From Actinomycetospora cinnamomea (GTDB lineage Bacteria; Actinomycetota; Actinomycetes; Mycobacteriales; Pseudonocardiaceae), in NCBI RefSeq assembly GCF_003096675.1, contig NZ_QEKW01000002.1, forward strand, positions 310,001 through 374,000: 64,000 nt of DNA, written 5' to 3'. Below the pieces are notes generated by a model. It had not been told where the DNA came from. It ran no database searches and saw only the letters and a list, made by a program, of their open reading frames with translations. Made by a program: the position numbers and the translations under genes. Each line of letters starts with the position of its first letter. The first letter of the stretch is position 1. Of this stretch, positions 51,515-60,865 are shown in pieces.

Positions 51515-52645
51515 GTGTCCGCCGGCATCCCCACCGCACCGCTGAAGTTCGCCTACTGGGTCCCCAACGTCTCGGGCGGCCTGGTCACGAGCCAGATCGA
51601 GCAGCGCACCGACTGGAGCTGGGACTACAACCGCGACACCGCCCGTGCCGCCGAGGCCGCGGGCTTCGAGTACGCCCTCTCCCAGGTGCGCTACATGGCC
51701 AGCTACTCCGCGGAGTACCAGCACGAGTCCACCTCGCTGTCGCTGGCGATCATGATGGCGACGGAGAAGCTCAAGGTCATGGCCGCCGTGCACCCGGGCA
51801 TGTGGCACCCCGGTGTGTTCGCGAACTTCGGCGCCACCGCCGACCACCTCACCGGCGGCCGCTTCGCCACCAACGTCGTCTCCGGCTGGTTCAAGGGCGA
51901 GTTCACCGCCTTCGGCGAGCCGTGGCTCGAGCACGACGAGCGCTACCGGCGCACCGAGGAGTTCATCCGGTGCCTCAAGGGCATCTGGGAGTCCGACCAC
52001 TTCGAGTTCCGTGGCGACTTCTACCGCTTCCACGACTACTCGCTGAAGCCCAAGCCGCTGAACACGCCGGAGCGCCCGCACCCGGAGATTTTCCAGGGCG
52101 GCAACTCGACGGCGGCGCAGAAGATGGCCGGCCGGGTGTCGGACTGGTACTTCTCCAACGGCAAGGACTTCGACGGCGTCACCGAGCAGCTCGACGTCAT
52201 CAACGCGACCGCCGCCGAGCACGGCCGTTCGGTCGGGTTCGGGCTGAACGGCTTCATGATCGTCCGGGACACCGAGAAGGAGGCCCGCGACACCCTGCGC
52301 GAGATCGTCGCCAAGGCGAACGTCGAGCAGGTCGAGGGCTTCCGTCAGGCCGTGCAGCAGGCCGGCGCCTCGGCGTCGGACAAGAAGGGCATGTGGGCGG
52401 AGTCCTCGTTCTCCGACCTCGTGCAGTACAACGACGGCTTCAAGACCCAGCTGATCGGCACCGCCGAGCAGGTCGCCGACCGGGTCATCGCGTACAAGAA
52501 GCTCGGCGTCGACCTCAACCTGCTCTGCTTCCTGCACGTCAAGGAGGAGGTCGAGCAGTTCGGCAAGGAGGTCCTGCCGATCATCCGCGAGAAGGAGGCC
52601 GAGCTCCCCGACGCGGAGCCCGCGCCGGCGCTGGCCCAGGTCTGA
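51515..52645 (+). CDS. sfnG: Dimethylsulfone monooxygenase SfnG-like flavoprotein
   Basis: 376 residues of the luciferase-like (LLM) class. The SfnG signature is strong: LKFAYWVPNVSGGLVTSQIEQRT at the start, YNRDTARAAEAAGFEYALSQVRYMASY, EYQHESTSLSLAIM, AVHPGMWHPGV, TNVVSGWFKGEFTAFGEPWLEHDERYRRTEEFI, PHPEIFQGGNSTAAQ and VSDWYFSNG. It oxidises dimethylsulfone to methanesulfinate with FMNH2, for sulfur acquisition. The leader peptide upstream supports a sulfur role. GTG 51515 has GAGGAGG 8 bases upstream. No SsuE-like flavin reductase in the window. Confidence 0.85.
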   Translation: MSAGIPTAPLKFAYWVPNVSGGLVTSQIEQRTDWSWDYNRDTARAAEAAGFEYALSQVRYMASYSAEYQHESTSLSLAIMMATEKLKVMAAVHPGMWHPGVFANFGATADHLTGGRFATNVVSGWFKGEFTAFGEPWLEHDERYRRTEEFIRCLKGIWESDHFEFRGDFYRFHDYSLKPKPLNTPERPHPEIFQGGNSTAAQKMAGRVSDWYFSNGKDFDGVTEQLDVINATAAEHGRSVGFGLNGFMIVRDTEKEARDTLREIVAKANVEQVEGFRQAVQQAGASASDKKGMWAESSFSDLVQYNDGFKTQLIGTAEQVADRVIAYKKLGVDLNLLCFLHVKEEVEQFGKEVLPIIREKEAELPDAEPAPALAQV

Positions 52646-52654
52646 CCCTTCTGC

Positions 52655-52702
52655 GAGTGAAACCGTCGGCCATGGCCCGTGTCATGGCCCGCGATCTCAC
52701 TC
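52655..52702. terminator. Imperfect palindrome between sfnG and the LAL regulator
   Basis: GAGTGA (52655-52660) pairs with TCACTC (52697-52702), and GGCCAT with ATGGCC inside. It lies at the convergent gene ends and includes the stop codon of the minus-strand gene. Probably a degraded repeat acting as a terminator. Confidence 0.5.
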
Positions 52703-55471
52703 ACGGAGGGCGTCGAGCAGCTCGTCTCGCCCGGTCACGCCGAGCTTGCGGTACACGTGCCCGAGATGGGTCTCCACCGTCTTGGCGGTGACGAACAGGG
52801 CCTGGGCGACCTCGCGGTTCGACAACCCGTCGGCCGCGAGGTCGGCCACCCGGCGCTCGGCGGCGGTCAGGGAGTCGGCGCCGGTGACCGCCATCCGGCG
52901 CGGGCGCGCTCCCGCCGCGCCGAGCTCCTCGCGGGCGCGTTCGACGAGCGGGTCGGCGCCGCAGCGGCGGGCGAGGTCCTGGCCGGCGGCGAGCTCGGTG
53001 CGGGCGGCGACCCGCTGGTTGCCGCGGCGCAGGGCCGCGCCGAGGTCGACGCGGGCGCGGGCAAGCTCGAGGCGGGCGGGCGTCGGCTCGAGCAGGGTGA
53101 CGGCCTCGCGCAGCGGGGCGATCGTCCCGCCCACCAGGCCCCGGGTGCGCAGCGCGTCCGCCAGCGCCCGGGGCGAGCCGTAGCGGCGCCCGGTCGCCAC
53201 CGCGTCGTCGGCGGCGCGCACCGCCGCCTCCTCGTCGCCGAGGCGGTGCAGCGCGGCGGCGAGCCCGGTCCGCCAGGGCAGCAGGTTCGGGTGGGCCATC
53301 CCGCGCAGGCGCAACCGTTCGCCGCAGGCGGCGAAGTCGTCGCGAGCCTCGGCGGCCCGTCCCTGCGCGAGCCGCAGCCGCCCGCGGGCGGCGAGCAGGT
53401 AGGCCAGCCCCGTGTGGCCCTCCCCGGCGGCCAGCACGGCCGCGGCCTCCTCGACGGCCCCGCGCTCGACGAGTACGACGACCAGCCAGCCCAGGGTGTA
53501 GCGCCGGGCGGTGTGCAGCCCGTGCTCGACGGCGAGGGCGTCGGCGAGGCGGGCGTCCGCCTCGGCCTCGACGAGGTCGCCCTGCAGGTAGCGGGTCTGG
53601 GTGCGCAGGACGCTCGCGGCGGTGAAGTCGACGGTCGACCCGCGGCGGCGGGCGCCGGCGAGCATCGTCTCGGCCGCGGCGCGCACCGGGTCGAGGTGGT
53701 CGATGGCGACCAGCACCGTCGTCGCCGGCAGGACGACGGCCGGGTCCGGGACCGGCTCGCGCAGGGTCGCCGCGAGCGCCTCGCGCGCCATGTCCACGGC
53801 CGTCGTGTCGTGGTCGGTCTGCAGCGCCTCGAGAGCGGTGGTGGCCAACAGGATCGCGCCGCCGCGGGCCGGCAGCCGACCCTCGCGGCGCAGGGCGTGG
53901 GTGAGCCGCACCGCCTCGGCCCGGCGGGCGGGATCGCGCCGGGCCAGTCCCGCGGCCGCGGCGGCCAGCTCGAGTGCTGCCTCGCTGCCGTCGTCGAGCC
54001 CGGCGCGGGCCTCGTCGAGCACCTCCAGGGCGCGGGGGAACGCGAGCGTGGCCTGCAGCGCCCGGGCCAGGTCGAGCGCGACCAGGCCCCGCAGCCGGGG
54101 ATGGGTGGCGGTCGCGAACGCCTCGTCGAGCAGCGCGACGCCGTCGGTGTGGGAGACCCGGGCGGTCGCCGCCCCCAGCTCGTGCAGCACCGCGGCCCGC
54201 TCCTCGGGCGGCGGCGGTTCGGCCACCGCCCGCTGCAGGTAGGCGCGCGCGGTCTCCGGTGCGCCCTTGGCCAGCGCCTCCCGGCCCGCCCGCCGCAGCC
54301 ACGCCACCACCGTCGGGTCGCCGAACGCCTCGGTGTGCAGCAGGTGGGCGGCGACGCGCTCGCCGCCGGCCCCGTCCGCGGCCAGGACGTCGGCGGCGCG
54401 GCGGTGCGCGCGGTGGCGGGCGGCCGGCCCCAGCCGGTCGGCGACCGCCTGCTCGACCAGGGAGTGCGCGAGCGTGAGCGGCCGGCCCGGGCACAGGAGG
54501 CGCGCGGCCACCAGCGTCTCCGCGGCGCGGGTGACGCGGTCGGGGTCGAGGCCCGAGACCGCGGCGACGTGCCGCAGCTCGGCCGCCCCGCCGAGCACGG
54601 CGACGGCGTCGGCGACGGCCGCGGCGTCGCCTCCGGCGTCGCGCAGGCGGCGCGCCACGAACCGCGCCACGACCGCAGGCGCCTGCTCCGCGACGGCCTC
54701 CGGTCCCGGCGCGGCCCCGGCCTCGAGGACGGCCGCGAGCAGGGCCCGCACCAGCAGCGGGTTGCCGGCGGTGGCCTCGTGGCACGCCCGGACGAACCCC
54801 GGGGGCGCCGAGCCGCACCGGGCGGCGGCGAGGGCGCCGACGGCGGCCGGGCTGAGCGGGCCCGGACGCAGCACCGTGGTGACCTCGGCCTCGCGCAGCG
54901 CGTCGACCACCGCCGGCTCCAGGTGCGCGTCCGGCGCCTGCGCGGCGAGCACGATCGCGACGGGCAGCTCGGCCACCCGGCGCGCGAGGTAGGCCAGCGC
55001 GCGCAGCGAGGCGGTGTCGGCGAGGTGCGCGTCGTCGACGACGAGCAGGACGGGGCCCTGCTCGGCGAGGTTCGCCACCAGCCAGTAGACGCCGTGCAGC
55101 GTGCCGGCGGCGTCGACCTCGCCGCCGGAGACCCGGCCGGGGGCGAGGGCCGGGGCGGCCAGCCGGGCCGCGCCGGTGAGCAGCGCGTCGCCACGCGCGA
55201 CGAGCAGCGGCTCGAACAGCCCGCGGACGACGCCGAACGCGAAGTCGCGCTCGAGGCGCCCGCCCCGGGCCGCGAGCACGGCGCGGCCGTCGGCCCGGGC
55301 CCGGGCGGCGGCGAGCAGGCGGGTCTTGCCGATCCCCGGCGGGCCCTCGATCCACGCCAGTCCGCCGCGACCGCCGACGGCGGCGCCCACGACGGTCTCG
55401 AGCACGGCGAGCTCGTGCTCACGCTCGAGGATCGCGGTCTCCCGCGCGGCCCCCGCCGTCGTCACCGGCAC
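52697..55471 (-). CDS. Large ATP-binding LuxR (LAL) regulator
   Basis: 924 residues. N-terminal AAA ATPase: LEREHELAVLETVVGAAVGGRGG, Walker A GPPGIGKTRLLAAAR (about residue 46), Walker B-like PVLLVVDDAHLADTAS. The middle is a long helical repeat region (TPR-like; many Ala/Leu/Arg helices). The C terminus is LuxR HTH: SLTAAERRVADLAADGLSNREVAQALFVTAKTVETHLGHVYRKLGVTGRDELL. LAL proteins sense a signal via ATP hydrolysis and activate metabolic genes. GTG 55471 has GGAGAG 5 bases upstream. It is divergent from the CoA-ligase operon, so a link to that operon is possible. Confidence 0.85.
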   Translation of the reverse strand: MPVTTAGAARETAILEREHELAVLETVVGAAVGGRGGLAWIEGPPGIGKTRLLAAARARADGRAVLAARGGRLERDFAFGVVRGLFEPLLVARGDALLTGAARLAAPALAPGRVSGGEVDAAGTLHGVYWLVANLAEQGPVLLVVDDAHLADTASLRALAYLARRVAELPVAIVLAAQAPDAHLEPAVVDALREAEVTTVLRPGPLSPAAVGALAAARCGSAPPGFVRACHEATAGNPLLVRALLAAVLEAGAAPGPEAVAEQAPAVVARFVARRLRDAGGDAAAVADAVAVLGGAAELRHVAAVSGLDPDRVTRAAETLVAARLLCPGRPLTLAHSLVEQAVADRLGPAARHRAHRRAADVLAADGAGGERVAAHLLHTEAFGDPTVVAWLRRAGREALAKGAPETARAYLQRAVAEPPPPEERAAVLHELGAATARVSHTDGVALLDEAFATATHPRLRGLVALDLARALQATLAFPRALEVLDEARAGLDDGSEAALELAAAAAGLARRDPARRAEAVRLTHALRREGRLPARGGAILLATTALEALQTDHDTTAVDMAREALAATLREPVPDPAVVLPATTVLVAIDHLDPVRAAAETMLAGARRRGSTVDFTAASVLRTQTRYLQGDLVEAEADARLADALAVEHGLHTARRYTLGWLVVVLVERGAVEEAAAVLAAGEGHTGLAYLLAARGRLRLAQGRAAEARDDFAACGERLRLRGMAHPNLLPWRTGLAAALHRLGDEEAAVRAADDAVATGRRYGSPRALADALRTRGLVGGTIAPLREAVTLLEPTPARLELARARVDLGAALRRGNQRVAARTELAAGQDLARRCGADPLVERAREELGAAGARPRRMAVTGADSLTAAERRVADLAADGLSNREVAQALFVTAKTVETHLGHVYRKLGVTGRDELLDALRE

Positions 55472-55681
55472 GTGACTCTCCGTGCTCTGCGTCGTTCCCT
55501 TGTGGACCAATGTACGAGGATGAGCCCGGCGGGTCATCACGACGGGTGACGAGGTCACCGGGTCGGCCCATTCCTCGGGGCCCGTCCCCGACGTCCTCAC
55601 CCCGTCGTCGGCCCACCGTGGTCCGCGGGCGACTCCGGGGGAGCACCGGGTCCGCACGAGGACACGAGGAGGTCGACGACC

Positions 55682-55777
55682 GTGATCGAGGTGTGCTGCC
55701 GCGGACGCACCGCGGCACCGACCGACCGCATCCCCGTCACCGGGCACGGCGGCGGCGCCGATGAGGAGCCGATGTGA
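55682..55777 (+). CDS. Possible 31-residue leader peptide before the CoA-ligase gene
   Basis: GTG at 55682 with GAGGAGG 9 bases upstream opens a 31-codon frame, MIEVCCRGRTAAPTDRIP then VTGHGGGADEEPM, that stops at 55777, overlapping the GTG start of the next gene (55774). Translation coupling is suggested. The adjacent Cys-Cys codons near the start are unusual. No family recognised; whether it is made is untested. Confidence 0.4.
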   Translation: MIEVCCRGRTAAPTDRIPVTGHGGGADEEPM

Positions 55778-57417
55778 CCGCCGCCGACCACGTCGTGCGC
55801 AGCCGCCGACCCGCGGTGGACGTGCCCGACGTCGGTGTCCCCACGTTCCTGCTCGACCACCCTGCCGCGGGTCCCGACGCGACGGCCGTCATCGACGGCC
55901 CGTCCGGACGCGCCGTGACCTACGCCGAGCTGCGCCGCGACGTCGCCCGGTGCGCCGGCGGCCTGCACCGTCGCGGGCTGCGCCCCGGCGACGTGCTCGC
56001 CATCGTCGCGCCCAACTGCCCGGAGTGGCTGGTCGCCTGCTACGGCGCGATGACCGCCGGCGTCGTCGTCTCGGGCATCAACCCGCTCTACACCGCCGAG
56101 GAGATCGCCGGCCAGCTCCGCGACGGCGGCGCCCGCGCCGTCGTCACGATCCCGCCGTTCCTGCCCCTCGTGCGGGCGGCGGTGGCCGCGCAGGACCGGC
56201 CGGTGGAGATCGTCGTGATCGGCGACCCCGACGGTGAGGTGGCCTTCACCGAGGTGCTCGCCGACGGCGCCGCCGTCGCGCTGCCGCCCGGCCTCGTCGA
56301 CCCGGCGACCGACCTCGCCCTGCTGCCCTACTCGTCGGGCACGACCGGGCTGGCCAAGGGCGTCATGCTCACCCACCGCGCGATGACGACCAACGTCGCG
56401 CAGATGCACGCCGCCCTCGACGTGACCCCGGACGACCGCGCGATGGCCGTCGCGCCGTTCTTCCACGCCGTCGGGCTCAGCGTGGTCGCGGGCGTGACCC
56501 TGCGCAGCGGGGGCACGATGGTCACGCTGCCCCGCTTCGACCTCGAGGACTACCTGGGGCTCATCCAGGCCCACCGGATCACGGTCTCGGTGGTGGTGCC
56601 GCCGATCGTCCTGGCGATGGCGCGCCACCCCGTCGTGGATCGCTACGACCTGTCCTCGCTGCGCCTCGTCGGCTGCGGGGCCGCGCCCCTGTCCGCGGAC
56701 CTGCAGCAGGAGTGCGCGCGCCGCGTCGGGTGCCCCGTCGGACAGGGCTACGGCATGACCGAGGCGGTCGCCACGATCACGCTGTTCGACCCCGCGGTGC
56801 CGGTCGTGCCCGGTTCGAGCGGGCTGCTGCTCGGCGGGGTGGAGGCACGCATCGTCGACCCCGGGTCGGGCACGGACCTGGGTGTGGGCGAGACCGGCGA
56901 GCTGTGGGTGAGGGGGCCGCAGCTGATGGCCGGCTACCTGGGCAACGCGGGCGCGACCGCGGCCACGATCGACGTCGACGGATGGCTCCACACCGGCGAC
57001 CTCGCGCGGTTCGACGCGGACGGGAACCTGTTCGTCGACGACCGGCTCAAGGAGCTGATCAAGGTCAAGGGTCTGCAGGTGGCCCCCGCCGAGGTGGAGG
57101 CGGTGCTGCGCACGCACCCCGCCGTCGCCGACGCCGCCGTGATCCCGGTGGCCGACGAACGCGCCGGCGAGCGGCCGAAGGCCGTCGTCGTGGCCGCGGG
57201 CGAGGTCGAGGCCGCCGAGCTCGTGGCCCACGTGGCCGGCCGGGTGGCGCCGCACAAGCGCATCACCGAGGTCGCGTTCGTCGACGCGATCCCCGTCTCG
57301 CCGTCCGGGAAGATCCTGCGCCGGCTGCTGGTGGCGCAGGAGCGCGCCGGCGCCCTCCCGGCGGCGGATCGTTCCGGGTCCGGGGGCCCGGCCGAGCGTC
57401 CGGTGGCGGCACGGTGA
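55774..57417 (+). CDS. 4-coumarate/acyl-CoA ligase-like AMP-binding protein
   Basis: 547 residues. Motifs: LLPYSSGTTGLAKGVMLTHRAMTTN (about residue 183), YGMTEAVATITLFD, GYLGNAGATAATIDVDGWLHTGDLARFD, DDRLKELIKVKGLQVAPAEVEAVLRTHPAVADAAV and PVSPSGKILRRLL. The KVKGLQVAPAE hinge is that of plant-type 4-coumarate:CoA ligases. It activates an aromatic or other acid. GTG 55774 has GAGGAG 6 bases upstream. Its stop overlaps the methyltransferase start (GTGA), so three genes form one operon. Confidence 0.85.
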   Translation: MTAADHVVRSRRPAVDVPDVGVPTFLLDHPAAGPDATAVIDGPSGRAVTYAELRRDVARCAGGLHRRGLRPGDVLAIVAPNCPEWLVACYGAMTAGVVVSGINPLYTAEEIAGQLRDGGARAVVTIPPFLPLVRAAVAAQDRPVEIVVIGDPDGEVAFTEVLADGAAVALPPGLVDPATDLALLPYSSGTTGLAKGVMLTHRAMTTNVAQMHAALDVTPDDRAMAVAPFFHAVGLSVVAGVTLRSGGTMVTLPRFDLEDYLGLIQAHRITVSVVVPPIVLAMARHPVVDRYDLSSLRLVGCGAAPLSADLQQECARRVGCPVGQGYGMTEAVATITLFDPAVPVVPGSSGLLLGGVEARIVDPGSGTDLGVGETGELWVRGPQLMAGYLGNAGATAATIDVDGWLHTGDLARFDADGNLFVDDRLKELIKVKGLQVAPAEVEAVLRTHPAVADAAVIPVADERAGERPKAVVVAAGEVEAAELVAHVAGRVAPHKRITEVAFVDAIPVSPSGKILRRLLVAQERAGALPAADRSGSGGPAERPVAAR

Positions 57418-58262
57418 CCGCGGCACCGGCGAGGGCGGCGGCCCCGGGATACGCGCTGCGGCTGGCCCCCGACGAGCTCGCGCGCTACCGGATGATGGCG
57501 GAGCGCGCCCGGGAGCACGAGGCGGACCTGTGGGCGCGGGCGGGTCTGCGCCCGGGCACCCGCGTGGTCGACGTCGGCTGCGGGCCGGGCGCGATGCTGC
57601 TGGCCCTCGCCCGGTGTGTCGGACCGGAGGGTGTCGTGGCGGGGGTGGACGCCGACCCCGAGGCGGTGGCCACGGCTCGGGCCATGCTGCGGGAGGCCGG
57701 CCTGCCCGGGGTGGCGGTGTGCCGGGCGCGCGCCGACGCCACCGGCCTGCCCGAGGGCGCGTTCGACGTCGGGGTCATGCGGCACGTGCTGGCCCACAAC
57801 GGCGGCGCGGAGCAGCGCCTCGTGGCCCACCTCGCGAGCCTCGTGCGGCCCGGCGGGCACGTCTACGTCCTCGACGTCGACGCCACCGGCGCCGGCACCA
57901 CCCCGTCGCTGCCCGCGATCGACGACCTCGAGCGGCGCTACCAGCGCTGGCACGCCGACCGGGGCAACGACCTGCGGGTCGGCCGCCGGCTGGCCGCCCT
58001 CGCGCGCGGTGCGGGGCTCGAGGTCGAGGACTTCCGCGGCTGGTCCCAGACCGCCTCCCTGCCCTCGGGGATGCGCGGACCGGCGTGGGCCGCCCGCGAC
58101 GCGCTCGTGGCCGCGGGGCTCGCGGACGCGGACGACGTGGCGCGTTGGGACGCGGCCCACGCCGTCGTGGACGGCTGGGAGCGGCGCCCCGAGGTGGTGA
58201 TCCCCGTGTTCGCCGTCGTCGCGCGCCGACCATCGACGCCGACGAACGCCGCCGGGCCGTGA
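57414..58262 (+). CDS. SAM-dependent class I methyltransferase
   Basis: 282 residues. SAM motif I VVDVGCGPGAMLLALARCVG (about residue 48), post-motif GVDADPEAVATARAML, then RADATGLPEGAFDVGVMRHVLAHNGG and LVRPGGHVYVLDVD. Small-molecule O/N/C-methyltransferase; acceptor unknown. It overlaps the ligase upstream and the SnoaL gene downstream by 4 nt, so its acceptor may be the ligase product or a related molecule. Confidence 0.85.
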   Translation: MTAAPARAAAPGYALRLAPDELARYRMMAERAREHEADLWARAGLRPGTRVVDVGCGPGAMLLALARCVGPEGVVAGVDADPEAVATARAMLREAGLPGVAVCRARADATGLPEGAFDVGVMRHVLAHNGGAEQRLVAHLASLVRPGGHVYVLDVDATGAGTTPSLPAIDDLERRYQRWHADRGNDLRVGRRLAALARGAGLEVEDFRGWSQTASLPSGMRGPAWAARDALVAAGLADADDVARWDAAHAVVDGWERRPEVVIPVFAVVARRPSTPTNAAGP

Positions 58263-58618
58263 TCGTGCGGTACCTGGAGGCGACGGGGAACGATCCCGAG
58301 CTCGGCCACCGGATCTTCGCGGACGACGCCGTGCTCGAGTTCCCGCAATCCGGCGAGCGCTTCACCGGCCGGGACACGTTCCTGGCGTGGCGGACGCAGT
58401 ACCCGGCGAAGGTCACCGGGGAGATCCGGCGGGTGCTGGGTCTCGGCGACCTCTGGGTCGCCGAGGCCGTCATCCGCTACGACGGCGGCGAGCCGATGTA
58501 CGGCGTCAGCATTCTGGAGTTCCGGGACGATCTGGTGGTCCGCGAGACGATCTACGGCGGCCCGCCGTGGGAGGCGCCGGACTGGCGGGCGCCCTACCGC
58601 GACGGGGGACCGGTGTGA
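58259..58618 (+). CDS. SnoaL-like (NTF2-fold) protein
   Basis: 119 residues. YLEATGNDPELGHRIFADDAVLEFPQSGERFTGRDTFLAWRTQYPAKVTGEIRRVLGLGDLWVAEAVIRYDGGEPMYGVSILEFRDDLVVRETIY is the typical cone fold of SnoaL-like proteins. These isomerise, cyclise or bind small molecules. It is the last gene of the ligase-methyltransferase operon (GTGA overlap). Catalytic residues not assigned. Confidence 0.82.
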   Translation: MIVRYLEATGNDPELGHRIFADDAVLEFPQSGERFTGRDTFLAWRTQYPAKVTGEIRRVLGLGDLWVAEAVIRYDGGEPMYGVSILEFRDDLVVRETIYGGPPWEAPDWRAPYRDGGPV

Positions 58619-58642
58619 GCGCCACACCGGCGAGGCGGAGCA

Positions 58643-59125
58643 TCACGCCCGTGCGCGCACGGCGGCCCGGCCCAGGCGCACCGCGTAGAGCACGGCGCTG
58701 AGCAGGAACAGCGCGGCGGTGAGCAGCAGCCAGCACTGGACGTAGTCCACCGTCGGCGGCAGGCCCGAGGCGAAGAAGGCGGTGCCCGCGGCACGGCCGG
58801 AGATCGTCGGGAACCAGATCAGACCGGCCAGCGCCGCGCCCATCACCGGCAGCCGCACGTGGTTCGTCGCGGGCACTGCGACCGCGCGCGCCGACACCCG
58901 GCGGCGCACCCGGCGCGCCAGGACCAGCGACCGGTCGGCGAGCGCGTAGAGCGGGTAGAGCACGAGGTCGTGAGCGACCACGGCGCCCGCGAACCAGATC
59001 GCGATCGTGACCGCGTTCGGGTTCGGCCACAGCGCCAGCACCGCGGCACCGGCCAGCGCGAAGCAGCCCAGGAGCGCGAGCAGGTGCAGCGGGTGCTCCC
59101 CGTAGAACCGACGGAAGGCCCGCAT
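58643..59125 (-). CDS. Membrane protein, partner of the molybdopterin oxidoreductase
   Basis: 160 residues with about four membrane helices (HLLALLGCFALAGAAVLALW, AVTIAIWFAGAVVAHDLVLYPLYAL, VMGAALAGLIWFP, CWLLLTAALFLLSAVLYAVRL). The function is not known. It begins one base inside the stop of the oxidoreductase gene upstream, so it is part of the same transcript and is likely its membrane partner or a quinone-facing protein. Confidence 0.6.
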   Translation of the reverse strand: MRAFRRFYGEHPLHLLALLGCFALAGAAVLALWPNPNAVTIAIWFAGAVVAHDLVLYPLYALADRSLVLARRVRRRVSARAVAVPATNHVRLPVMGAALAGLIWFPTISGRAAGTAFFASGLPPTVDYVQCWLLLTAALFLLSAVLYAVRLGRAAVRARA

Positions 59126-60516
59126 CACGCGCGCCGGAAGTCGATCGAGCCCACCCACTTGGTGTTGTGGACGCCGGGCAGGGCCGGGACGATCACGCGG
59201 GCGGGGAAGCCGTGGTCGAGCGAGAGGTCGGCCATGGGGCCGCCGTCGGCGTCGCCCACCCGCAGGGCCAGCAGGGAATCGGGGTCGAGCACCTGGTTGC
59301 CCTGCAGCGTCACGCGGGCGAACGGCCCGGCCCGCTCGAGCGACGCCACGAACGCGTTCGCCGGCGCGGGCACCCCGGCCGCCGCGGCGAGGTCGCGCAG
59401 TCGCACCCCGCTCCAGGTCCGCACGGTCGACCAGCCCTCCACGCAGGCGATCGGCAGCACGGCGGTGTGCTGGGGCATCGCGGCCAGCGCGGCACGGTCG
59501 AGGCGCACCTCGCCGGCGGGACCGCCGGTGAGCACCAGCGCGTATCCGTCGCCGACGCCGGGCCCGATGCCGGCGGCGAACGCGGTGCGGTTGACCTGGA
59601 ACTCGTTGGGCCCGGTGCCGTAGGAGCGCCCGCGCGGGGACAGGAACGCGAGGGGCCGCAGCGGGTCGACGCTGCGCCCGATGCTCAGCACGGCGACCAG
59701 CGCGCTCCCGCCGGCCACCGTCCCGATCAGGGCACGCCGGCTCATCGTCGGCGCGCTCGGGGCCGTGGCCACCAGCCCGTGGCCGGCCTCGTCGTCGGGG
59801 GGCTCGGGCACCGTCTGCTCCGCCGAGTCGTGCAGCCAGCGCCCGGGCGCACCCGCCCGCAGCGCGCGCACCAGCACCGGCAACTTGATCAGTACGTGGG
59901 TGACGAACCCGGCGAGGAACACCCACGCACCCCAGTAGTGGGCGGTGTAGAAGTCGAAGCCGAACGAGTAGTCGTACTGGATGTTCATGATGCCGGTGAC
60001 CAGCTCGAACAGGATCCCGCCGACCAGCGCGAGCAGGGAGATCCGCTCGAGGAGCTGGGCGGGGCTGCGCACCGGGGGCCAGGCGAAGAGCTTGGGCACC
60101 ACCGACCACAGCTTGGCCAGGATCACCGGGACGAGCACCAGGCCCAGCCCCACGTGCAGGCCCTGGGTGAGGCGGTAGAGCCACGACGGGGACGTCGGCC
60201 ACTCCAGCGGCGGCGGCCGCAGGTACCCGACGTCGGCGGGGATGGCCTGCCCGAACTGCGGTCCGTAGGCCAGCCACGACAGGAACCCGGTCACGATCAC
60301 GATCGGCAGGCCGATCAGCAGCACGAGCCCGAACACCGACGTCAGCCACCGGCCGCGCAACGGGCTGCGCCAGGTCCGCGCGGAGAACGGTGGCGGGACG
60401 GGGAGCCGGGCGAGTCCGCGCCACAACGGGCGGGGGAAGCCGTAGCCGTCCTCGTCCGGTGCCTCCCGACCCTCCCCCCGACCCTGGCCCGGCGCCGGCT
60501 CGGTCGTGCTCGTCAC
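59125..60516 (-). CDS. Membrane-bound molybdopterin (sulfite-oxidase-fold) oxidoreductase
   Basis: 463 residues. The N-terminal half has about five hydrophobic segments (FGLVLLIGLPIVIVTGFLSWLAYG; LTQGLHVGLGLVLVPVILAKLW; LLALVGGILFELVTGIMNI; AHYWGAWVFLAGFVTHVLIKLPVLV) with several His residues, cytochrome b-like. After SRRALIGTVAGGSALVAV (internal helix, about 250-268) comes a sulfite-oxidase-type Mo domain: VRLDRAALAAMPQHTAVLPIACVEGWSTVRTWSGVRLRDLA, the Cys being the likely molybdenum ligand. It oxidises or reduces a small substrate and passes electrons through haem to quinone. Start GTG 60516 has AGAGGA upstream. Confidence 0.75.
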   Translation of the reverse strand: MTSTTEPAPGQGRGEGREAPDEDGYGFPRPLWRGLARLPVPPPFSARTWRSPLRGRWLTSVFGLVLLIGLPIVIVTGFLSWLAYGPQFGQAIPADVGYLRPPPLEWPTSPSWLYRLTQGLHVGLGLVLVPVILAKLWSVVPKLFAWPPVRSPAQLLERISLLALVGGILFELVTGIMNIQYDYSFGFDFYTAHYWGAWVFLAGFVTHVLIKLPVLVRALRAGAPGRWLHDSAEQTVPEPPDDEAGHGLVATAPSAPTMSRRALIGTVAGGSALVAVLSIGRSVDPLRPLAFLSPRGRSYGTGPNEFQVNRTAFAAGIGPGVGDGYALVLTGGPAGEVRLDRAALAAMPQHTAVLPIACVEGWSTVRTWSGVRLRDLAAAAGVPAPANAFVASLERAGPFARVTLQGNQVLDPDSLLALRVGDADGGPMADLSLDHGFPARVIVPALPGVHNTKWVGSIDFRRA

Positions 60517-60633
60517 CGCGGGGTCCTCTCGGTCGGGGCGCTCGGGCCCGACGGGCCTCACGTGGGTGTCCGTGGCCGAACGGGTATCGGTTCGAGGGAA
60601 GCACGAACCTCGACCATCGCGAAGGAGCCCTGC

Positions 60634-60852
60634 GTGGCGGACAACATCTACAGCAAGACCGAGATCGTCGGCAGCTCGGCCGAGAGCGTCGACGAGGCGA
60701 TCCGCGGTGCGATCCGCCGGGCATGTTCGACGCTGCGCCAGGTCGAGTGGTTCGAGGTCGTCGAGATCCGCGGGCACGTGCAGGACGGCGAGGTCGGCCA
60801 CTTCCAGGTGACGCTCAAGGTGGGCTTCGCCCTCGAGGACACCAAGCCCTGA
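60634..60852 (+). CDS. Dodecin
   Basis: 72 residues: NIYSKTEIVGSSAESVDEAIRGAIRRACSTLRQVEWFEVVEIRGHV then DGEVGHFQVTLKVGFAL, the full dodecin fold of one helix and three strands that forms a flavin-binding dodecamer. The Trp at about residue 38 (VEWFEV) is the one that stacks on flavin. It stores riboflavin or FMN. GTG 60634 has AAGGAG 6 bases upstream. It stands alone, with a palindromic repeat 13 bases after its stop. Confidence 0.92.
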   Translation: MADNIYSKTEIVGSSAESVDEAIRGAIRRACSTLRQVEWFEVVEIRGHVQDGEVGHFQVTLKVGFALEDTKP

Positions 60853-60865
60853 GCGCGCGCGTCGA

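Noticed and set aside
52679..55549. 956-codon plus-strand frame opposite the LAL regulator
   Set aside because: The minus strand has Walker A and LuxR HTH; the plus frame is low complexity.
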